From NCBI GenBank assembly GCA_937874515.1, contig CALNBV010000279.1, positions 1 to 10,856 on the forward strand: DNA of 10,856 bases. Direction: 5' to 3'. The position numbers and the translations under genes were made by a program. Origin of the DNA: an uncultured Paenibacillaceae bacterium. Its GTDB lineage: Bacteria > Bacillota > Bacilli > Aneurinibacillales > Aneurinibacillaceae. The notes below the pieces were generated by a model, which worked only from the letters and a program-made list of their open reading frames with translations, made no database searches and was not told the origin of the DNA. How positions within the stretch are numbered: position 1 is the stretch's first letter; every line of letters begins with the position of its first letter. Positions 6,243-10,856 of the stretch are shown here, one piece after another.

Positions 6243-6285
6243 AACAACCGATTCCCTTACTATAAGAGAATCGGTTGTTTTCTTT
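6243..6285 (+). terminator. Intrinsic terminator after the exported-protein gene
   Basis: AACAACCGATTC (6243-6254) pairs perfectly with 6268-6279, with some further inner pairing, then TTTTCTTT. The minus-strand tail (TATTTCATA) is less T-rich, so it mainly serves the plus strand, though it also lies just beyond the convergent Uma2 gene. Confidence 0.85.
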
Positions 6286-6289
6286 AACT

Positions 6290-6865
6290 TTATAAACCAA
6301 TGGGACTAAATACATATTCCAAATCTACATCTAAACCAGCAAATTCCTTGGATATGACCTTGCCTTGTCCTGTCTTAATATCAAACTGTTCATACATTCC
6401 TTCATGATTTAAAATGTAAATTGTAATTGAATCTAGCATAGGATTTACGATCCAGTATTCCTTCACACCATATTTCATATAAAGATTAAGCTTTGTAATT
6501 AAATCGTGGGATTGATTGGAAGGGCTTAGAATTTCTACAACAAGGGTTGGAACACCCACGTACTTTGTTTCTGTAAAACCCCTTTTGTCACAAATTATGC
6601 TGAGATCAGGAATAACAATAATATTCCCTTCAACATCATCCTTTTTTAGTTCTATATCATAAGGTGCAGTAAAAACTTCACAAGGTCCACCTATAAGAAA
6701 ATTTCCAAATCTCAACAACAAACGGCTAGAAACTCTTTGATGCTTTGTGGATGGGGAGGGAGACATATAAACTACACCATCGATGTACTCTAAAACACTG
6801 TCACTTTTTTCCCTCATCTCATAATATTTCTCTAAAGATACAAAGGATTCGTGAGACCTTATCAC
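6290..6865 (-). CDS. Uma2 family protein (DUF820), restriction-endonuclease-like fold
   Basis: This 191-residue protein matches the Uma2/DUF820 family, whose fold is of the PD-(D/E)XK nuclease type. It is abundant in cyanobacteria and poorly understood in function. Visible family marks are SVLEYIDGVVYMSPSPS near the N-terminus, the catalytic-type IPDLSI (D87), VEILSPSN (E111), D121 and K125 in DLITKLNLYMKYGVKEYWIV, and a C-terminal beta part. The putative active-site residues are all present, so it is not an evident dead copy. The start is GTG at 6865, with GAGGTGA (6872-6878) 6 bases before it. It is 71 bases downstream of the M20 gene and has its own extended -10 promoter. No toxin, antitoxin or methylase partner is seen. 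Confidence 0.9.
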   Translation of the reverse strand: MIRSHESFVSLEKYYEMREKSDSVLEYIDGVVYMSPSPSTKHQRVSSRLLLRFGNFLIGGPCEVFTAPYDIELKKDDVEGNIIVIPDLSIICDKRGFTETKYVGVPTLVVEILSPSNQSHDLITKLNLYMKYGVKEYWIVNPMLDSITIYILNHEGMYEQFDIKTGQGKVISKEFAGLDVDLEYVFSPIGL

Positions 6866-6908
6866 TTAACATCACCTCGTTACTACCATTTATATCCTAC
6901 TTTAACCC

Positions 6909-6917
6909 ATTATATCA
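6909..6917 (-). promoter_or_regulatory. Extended -10 promoter of the Uma2 gene
   Basis: Minus-strand TGATATAAT has a perfect TATAAT (6914-6909) with TGn. No convincing -35 is visible. The RNA start would be about 35 bases before the GTG. The same nonamer occurs before the FMN-binding gene. Confidence 0.45.
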
Positions 6918-6936
6918 TTACATATATATAAACTGC

Positions 6937-8112
6937 CTATTCCATAACATAATAAGCACTCAGTCTTAAGAACACCTTCCCCCCAACCTCCATTGCATTC
7001 TCCTCAAAATCAAATTTGGGATGATGGTTGGCATAGCAAGTGTTCTCCCCTTCCCCATGGGCGCCAATCATGAAAAAGGCCCCTGGCACTTCTAGCACAT
7101 AATAAGCAAAATCCTCTGCTGCCATACGGGGTGGGAGTTCCACTAACTGTTCTGTCCCCAACTCTTCCTGGACCAACTTTTTCACAAGAGCCGTCTCTTC
7201 TTTATGATTGAATAAAGCGGGATATCCGTGGGTATATTCCAGTTCGTAACCAGCATGGGAGCTTTCACATACCCCTTTCACAATACTGCGGATTTCAGCC
7301 TCTATTTTTTCCCGCACTCTAGGATTGAAGGTACGAACCGTTCCTTCGATCCTTGCTTTATCTGCAATAATATTAAAGGCTGTCCCCGCCTGGAATACCC
7401 CTACAGTAACCACGGCAGGTTCGAGAGGATCCACCCTGCGGCTTACGATTTGTTGTAGTTCATTGATAATTTGGCTACCAACCACCACAGAATCAACAGT
7501 TTCATGGGGTTTGGCTCCATGCCCCCCTTTCCCCTGGATGGTTAACTTAAATACATCTACCGCTGCCATAATAGGACCTTCCTTAATCCCAATTTTTCCA
7601 AGGGGAAGGTCTGTAAAAAGATGGGCTCCATAAATGGCATCCACTCCATCTAAGCCACCTGTTGCAATAATGGATGATGCTCCACCAGGCAATTTTTCTT
7701 CGGCATGTTGAAAGATAAACTGGACGTTACCTTTTATGTCTTCCTGAAACTCACTTAATACTTTAGCAACACCTAACATGGTTGCTGTATGGCCATCATG
7801 TCCGCAGGCATGCATCACACCCTGCACCGTAGATTTATAGCCTACTTCCTTTTCATCTGTTATAGGAAGAGCATCAAAATCTGCCCGAAAAGCAATGGTT
7901 TTCCCTTCCTGCTTCCCTTGCAAAACACCAATTACTCCATTCCCCCCAACACCTGTTTTCACAATAAGGCCAAATCCACGCAAAATCTCAGCAATTTTTT
8001 CTGCCGTTTTCCCTTCTAGAAAAGAAAGTTCAGGATGTTGATGAAAATGCCTCCTCCAGGAAACCATTTCGGGATAAACTTCTTGTAATCTTTTTAACAA
8101 TTGTTGAATCAA
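6937..8112 (-). CDS. M20 family metallo-amidohydrolase (N-acyl-amino-acid/hippurate hydrolase type)
   Basis: This 391-residue cytoplasmic enzyme of the M20D type hydrolyses N-acyl amino acids or related amides; the exact substrate cannot be read. Motifs in order are RRHFHQHPELSF (20-31), RADFDALPI (76-84), HACGHDGHTA (101-110, with metal ligands C103 and H105), QHAEEKLPGGA (135-145, with catalytic and metal-binding E138/E139), H164, the dimerisation domain with GKGGHGAKPH (194-203) and NIIAD, PPRMAAEDFAYY, and the C-terminal HHPKFDFEE with the last metal ligand. The length is normal for the family and all ligands are present. The start is TTG, preceded by GAGAGGGG (8120-8127) at 7 bases. It is divergent from the thioesterase gene and upstream of Uma2, with no terminator between M20 and Uma2. 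Confidence 0.93.
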   Translation of the reverse strand: MIQQLLKRLQEVYPEMVSWRRHFHQHPELSFLEGKTAEKIAEILRGFGLIVKTGVGGNGVIGVLQGKQEGKTIAFRADFDALPITDEKEVGYKSTVQGVMHACGHDGHTATMLGVAKVLSEFQEDIKGNVQFIFQHAEEKLPGGASSIIATGGLDGVDAIYGAHLFTDLPLGKIGIKEGPIMAAVDVFKLTIQGKGGHGAKPHETVDSVVVGSQIINELQQIVSRRVDPLEPAVVTVGVFQAGTAFNIIADKARIEGTVRTFNPRVREKIEAEIRSIVKGVCESSHAGYELEYTHGYPALFNHKEETALVKKLVQEELGTEQLVELPPRMAAEDFAYYVLEVPGAFFMIGAHGEGENTCYANHHPKFDFEENAMEVGGKVFLRLSAYYVME

Positions 8113-8177
8113 TATTTTTCCCCTCTCTTTCTTCTCTATGATCGGTTACCTAAATAAGGAAACAGGGCTTTTATTCA

Positions 8178-8186
8178 TGTTATAAT
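8178..8186 (+). promoter_or_regulatory. Extended -10 promoter of the thioesterase gene
   Basis: TGTTATAAT, a perfect TATAAT (8181-8186) preceded by TGn, lies about 40 bases before the gene. No good -35 is present. No convincing promoter was found for the divergent M20 gene in the same intergenic region. Confidence 0.5.
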
Positions 8187-8235
8187 ATTCTAAAGGTTTA
8201 TAAAACTTATTTGTGTAAAAAAGGGGATGAATTGG

Positions 8236-8718
8236 TTGGGGGAGACAATAGTTAAAGCAATTCAAGACGATTATCCTGATGATTTTGCCTGGTGTTATGG
8301 ATGTGGCCGCTTAAATGAAGATGGCCATCACTTCCGCACAGGGTGGGATGGAGAACAAACGAAAACAGTCTATACACCACGCCCAGAACATAAAGCCATA
8401 CCAGGCTTCGTATATGGGGGGTTAATTGCTTCCTTAATCGATTGCCATGGGACAGGTTCTGCTGCACTGGCATTACATCGTAAAAATGGCCATGAAGTTG
8501 GCGATGGGTCTGTACCCCCACGTTTTGTAACCGCTTCATTAAAAGTAGATTTCGTAAAACCTACACCCGATCGTGTCCCATTAATCGCATTGGGTACAGT
8601 AACTGAAATCCATCCAAAGAAATGGAAAGTGGATACAGAAGTATTCGCTAATGATACCCTGGTTGCCCGGGGCGAAGTGGTAGCGGTAGTTATGCCAAAA
8701 ACTTTTACCACAGAATAA
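8236..8718 (+). CDS. PaaI-type hotdog-fold acyl-CoA thioesterase
   Basis: This soluble single hotdog domain (4HBT family) would hydrolyse an acyl- or aryl-CoA thioester. The N-terminal CYGCGRLNEDG is the Cys-x2-Cys lead-in common to PaaI relatives. The central helix carries GFVYGGLIASLIDCHGTGSA, with YGG at the position of the HGG motif and an acidic residue (D in LIDCHG) where the catalytic Asp/Glu sits. SLKVDFVKPTP and VARGEVVAVVMPK are the usual later strands. An ATG at 8227 directly abuts AAGGGG (8221-8226) with no spacing, while the in-frame TTG at 8236 has 9 bases, so I prefer TTG (160 residues rather than 163). It lies immediately upstream of the leader of the Amidohydro_2 operon, suggesting a related pathway. 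Confidence 0.85.
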   Translation: MGETIVKAIQDDYPDDFAWCYGCGRLNEDGHHFRTGWDGEQTKTVYTPRPEHKAIPGFVYGGLIASLIDCHGTGSAALALHRKNGHEVGDGSVPPRFVTASLKVDFVKPTPDRVPLIALGTVTEIHPKKWKVDTEVFANDTLVARGEVVAVVMPKTFTTE

Positions 8719-8726
8719 AAAAATAA

Positions 8727-8755
8727 TTGACAAGAGAATCTTTTAATAGTACATT
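8727..8755 (+). promoter_or_regulatory. Promoter of the attenuated hydrolase/transporter operon
   Basis: A perfect -35 TTGACA (8727-8732) is separated by 17 bases from TACATT (8750-8755), a 4-of-6 match to TATAAT. It starts just after the thioesterase stop and would make a leader of about 145 bases before the next ATG. Confidence 0.55.
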
Positions 8756-8814
8756 AAAAACACACTAATCACACCTAAATAGTATGATTAATTCTAAAAT
8801 TAAATACCTGCTGA

Positions 8815-8876
8815 CTGGAAAACCAGAGGCACCATAAAACAAAGTTCGTATTTTGTTTTATGCTGCCTCTTTTTTC
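8815..8876 (+). terminator. Leader attenuator: small hairpin followed by a strong intrinsic terminator
   Basis: AGAGGCA (8825-8831) pairs with TGCCTCT (8864-8870). After one C-C mismatch, 8833-8845 pairs with 8850-8862 (one G-U) around a 4-base loop, and the stem is followed directly by TTTTTT. Just upstream, CTGG-AAAA-CCAG (8815-8826) forms a small hairpin that shares two bases with the terminator stem. The whole lies between a promoter and the hydrolase start codon. It could also end thioesterase transcripts. It fits no riboswitch or T-box consensus that I know. Confidence 0.8.
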
Positions 8877-8894
8877 ATAATTATTTTTAACATT

Positions 8895-8902
8895 AAGGGG
8901 AG
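8895..8902 (+). promoter_or_regulatory. Ribosome binding site fixing the hydrolase start
   Basis: AAGGGGAG lies 7 bases before the ATG at 8910. An in-frame ATG at 8853 lies in the terminator stem with no SD and is rejected. Confidence 0.75.
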
Positions 8903-8909
8903 TGCTAAG

Positions 8910-10382
8910 ATGAGTATTGTTGTAAAAGAAGGCCAAAATCGTTCCGCTCTAGTTCGCGATGGGTTGGATTTTCCGATTATTGATACGGATTTCCATACCA
9001 TAGAAATCGAACCACTTTTTCTCGATTATTTACATCAGGTTGGGGGACCTGAAATTGTAGAACGGTATAAAGAAGTTAGAAAAGCAGCTCGCACAGCATG
9101 GTATAACCAGACCTGGGAAGAAAGACGTGCCAATCGTACTGCCCGCCCACCATGGTGGACCATTCCTACCCATGACACTTTAGATCTGGCCACCTTTGCC
9201 TTGCCAAAGTTGCTTCATCAACGCCTTGAAGAAATTGGTACCGACTTTGCCGTTCTTTATCCTAACCTTAGCTTATTTGTTGCTAGTTTAGAAGACGATG
9301 AATTACGAAGAGCAGCAGTACGTGCCCTTAATATATATAGTGCTGAGGTTTATGGTGCATACTCTGATCGGATGACACCGATAGCGGTTATTCCATTACA
9401 TACCCCGGAAGAAGGGATTGAAGAACTTGAATATGCCGTCAATACCTTAGGTTTAAAAGCCATATTGATTGTCGGATATGTACGCCGGCCTATCCCATCC
9501 ATTGTGGATAAATATCCGGAATTAGCTAGAGAGGCCTACTGGTTAGATTTCTTTGGCATCGATAGCCAGTATGATTATGATCCCTTCTGGGAGAAATGCG
9601 TTGAATTAAAAGTAACTCCTACACTACACACTGCTGGAATGGGTTGGACAAGCCGCCGCTCCATCTCCAATTATACGTTCAACCATATTGGCCATTTCGC
9701 CTCCGCTTCTGAAGCCCTGGCTAAGTCCCTATTCTTTGGAGGGGTAACAAGAAGATTCCCAACTTTAAAATTTGCCTTTATTGAAGGAGGTGTAAGCTGG
9801 GGTGCTAGCCTCTACCCAGATCTTGTCTGGCACTGGGAACGGAGAAATACAGAAAGTCTCCATAAGCTATATAATCCAGGGAACATTGACCATAAACTAC
9901 TCCGGGAATTGTATGAACAATATGGAGATGAAAGTATTACCCGCCATATAGATCAAATCGGCAATGGCCTAGGTGTTATTAGCAATCACCAACAAGAGTC
10001 AGAAGATACCCTTGATGATTGGTCTGCTCTTAACATTACCCGAGCTGAAGATATCCGAGATCTCTTTGTAAATAATTTCTACTTTGGAATTGAAGGAGAT
10101 GACCCAACAATTGCTTCTGCTTTTAATCGTAAAGAACTTCCTTTTGCAGAACCTTTGAAAGCCTTCCTGGCTTCTGATGCTGGACACTGGGATGTTCCTG
10201 TGATCTCTGAAGTTGTCGCTGACGTGCATTCACTGGTAGAACAAGGACGCTTAAGCCCGGAAGATTTTAAATCATTTGTATTTGCTAATCCTGCCAAACT
10301 GTATGCCGATAGCAATCCTGATTTCTTTAAAGGAACCGTTGTAGAGAAAGATGTAGAGAAACTATTGAACCGGGGGAAATAG
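8910..10382 (+). CDS. Amidohydrolase family protein (Amidohydro_2, ACMSD-like metal-dependent hydrolase/decarboxylase)
   Basis: This 490-residue cytoplasmic TIM-barrel enzyme belongs to a superfamily that includes ACMSD-type decarboxylases and metal-dependent hydrolases. Visible marks are IIDTDFHTIE near the N-terminus (D25, D27, H29, giving D-x-D-x-H in place of the usual D-x-H-x-H), TPTLHTAGMGW with H240, FNHIGHF (H259, H262), FAFIEGGVSW (E292), LASDAGHWDVP with D423, and the closing FANPAKLYADSNPDFF that ends many members. It is longer than typical ACMSD (about 330), with inserts at about 60-90 and 310-390, as in several bacterial subfamilies of unknown substrate. The SD and start are clear. 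The substrate-binding lipoprotein begins at the very next base after its stop, so the two are translated from one message. Substrate and reaction (hydrolysis or decarboxylation) cannot be assigned. Confidence 0.88.
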   Translation: MSIVVKEGQNRSALVRDGLDFPIIDTDFHTIEIEPLFLDYLHQVGGPEIVERYKEVRKAARTAWYNQTWEERRANRTARPPWWTIPTHDTLDLATFALPKLLHQRLEEIGTDFAVLYPNLSLFVASLEDDELRRAAVRALNIYSAEVYGAYSDRMTPIAVIPLHTPEEGIEELEYAVNTLGLKAILIVGYVRRPIPSIVDKYPELAREAYWLDFFGIDSQYDYDPFWEKCVELKVTPTLHTAGMGWTSRRSISNYTFNHIGHFASASEALAKSLFFGGVTRRFPTLKFAFIEGGVSWGASLYPDLVWHWERRNTESLHKLYNPGNIDHKLLRELYEQYGDESITRHIDQIGNGLGVISNHQQESEDTLDDWSALNITRAEDIRDLFVNNFYFGIEGDDPTIASAFNRKELPFAEPLKAFLASDAGHWDVPVISEVVADVHSLVEQGRLSPEDFKSFVFANPAKLYADSNPDFFKGTVVEKDVEKLLNRGK

Positions 10383-10856
10383 ATGAAAAAAAATTTACAC
10401 ACAAGATTAACATCATTGATTTCTCTGGTGATTTTACTCACCTTCATTTTAAGCGGATGCGGTGGCGGCGATCTAACTGCCTCCACTTCTGCAGGAGGGA
10501 AAGACAAGGTTTTACGCTTCGCCTATACGAAATCCATCTCACCAGCAAGTCTAGCAAAAGAACGGGGAACCCTTGAGAAAAAATTAAAGGATAAGGGAAT
10601 AAAATTAGAATGGGTGGAATTTCAAACAGGCCCACAAATGTTTGAAGCCATTCGGGCAAATAGTGTAGACCTCATTAACTCTGGCAATATGCCTGCGGTC
10701 TATGCCCAGGCCAATAATACTCCCTTTGTTTATATTGCTGGTGTTAGTGGCCCAAATTTTTCTCTCCTGGTTCCAAAGAATTCCCCCATTAAAAGCCTGA
10801 ATGACTTACGTGGGAAAAAAGTCGCTTATCCCAAAGGGTCTGTCAGGCTTTTAATG
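10383..10856 (+). CDS. ABC transporter substrate-binding lipoprotein, SsuA/TauA/NMT1-like (3' end outside window)
   Basis: The first 158 residues are present and the frame is still open at the window end. The N-terminus is a lipoprotein signal: basic start, hydrophobic stretch at 9-23 and lipobox LSGC with C26 as the lipidated cysteine, so the protein should sit on the outer face of the membrane. The mature part has the fold start of SsuA/NrtA-type binding proteins: KVLRFAYTKSISPASLAKER, then a turn with WVEFQTGPQMFEAIRANSVDL, GNMPAVYAQANNTPFVYIAG and IKSLNDLRGKKVAYPKGS. Family members bring sulfonates, taurine, nitrate, pyrimidine precursors or aromatic acids to an ABC permease. Which one applies here is unknown. 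The ATG follows the hydrolase TAG with no gap, and GGGGG lies 6 bases upstream within that gene. Permease and ATPase genes are expected beyond the window. Confidence 0.88.
   Translation, partial: MKKNLHTRLTSLISLVILLTFILSGCGGGDLTASTSAGGKDKVLRFAYTKSISPASLAKERGTLEKKLKDKGIKLEWVEFQTGPQMFEAIRANSVDLINSGNMPAVYAQANNTPFVYIAGVSGPNFSLLVPKNSPIKSLNDLRGKKVAYPKGSVRLLM

Noticed and set aside
6290..6865. Uma2 gene as part of a defence or toxin-antitoxin system
   Set aside because: No methylase, toxin, antitoxin or other nuclease lies beside it. Its neighbours are a metabolic hydrolase and an unrelated exported-protein gene.
8227..8235. ATG start of the thioesterase at 8227
   Set aside because: It directly abuts AAGGGG with no spacing. 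The in-frame TTG at 8236 has a 9-base spacing. The difference is only three residues and remains uncertain.
8252..8711. Antisense open frames across the thioesterase and several other genes
   Set aside because: They lie wholly within well-supported genes, have no SD or recognisable domain, and show biased residue composition expected of shadow frames.
8756..8876. Known riboswitch or T-box in the hydrolase leader
   Set aside because: No T-box AGGGTGGNACCGCG sequence and no SAM, TPP, purine, FMN, lysine, cobalamin or guanidine-I core could be found. It is therefore listed only as an uncharacterised attenuator.
8853..8909. Upstream ATG extending the Amidohydro_2 protein by 19 residues
   Set aside because: The ATG lies inside the terminator stem with no SD. 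The ATG at 8910 has AAGGGGAG at 7 bases and places the conserved metal motif near the N-terminus.
10079..10659. Minus-strand open frames opposite the hydrolase end and the lipoprotein start
   Set aside because: The plus strand there encodes a clear lipoprotein signal and SsuA-type motifs. The minus frames have no family features.

Overview
The window looks like chromosomal DNA of a member of the Bacillales (Bacillota). Base composition is moderately AT-rich. Shine-Dalgarno (SD) sites of the AGGAGG type are strong, several genes start with GTG or TTG, and the intrinsic terminators are clear. The gene content points the same way: a ComFA-type competence helicase close to that of Bacillus subtilis, a Bacillus-style ThiF with a C-terminal extension, and a PBP5-type carboxypeptidase. 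There are no tRNA or rRNA genes, CRISPR arrays, transposases or integrases.

Left part (1-3110): an AT-rich left edge holds at most a remnant of a minus-strand reading frame. Next come two minus-strand genes that probably form an operon: an FMN split-barrel (pyridoxamine-phosphate-oxidase-like) protein followed by a secreted D-Ala-D-Ala carboxypeptidase, which ends at a clear terminator. A ThiF/MoeB-type adenylyltransferase is divergent from them, and the shared intergenic region carries a 12-bp palindrome inside the thiF promoter spacer.

Middle (3080-6290): a bidirectional terminator separates thiF from a small His/Cys-containing helical protein of unknown function with its own promoter. Then comes comFA, with no comFB or comFC downstream because a terminator overlaps its stop codon. 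It is preceded by a small AbrB-fold protein on the same strand. The start of comFA is irregular. A plus-strand gene for an exported protein of unknown function follows, closed by a terminator.

Right part (6290-10856): a Uma2-family (DUF820) protein and an M20 amidohydrolase lie on the minus strand. Divergent from them are a PaaI-type hotdog thioesterase, an Amidohydro_2-family hydrolase and the 5' end of an SsuA/TauA-type substrate-binding lipoprotein, the last two separated by no bases. The hydrolase has a leader with a promoter followed by a very strong intrinsic terminator before the start codon, so the hydrolase-transporter operon is probably controlled by attenuation. Together the right-hand genes suggest uptake and hydrolysis of an amide-, ester- or CoA-linked organic compound. 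The substrate cannot be read from the sequence. This attenuated hydrolase/transporter unit is the most interesting part of the window, with the isolated AbrB-like/comFA pair second.
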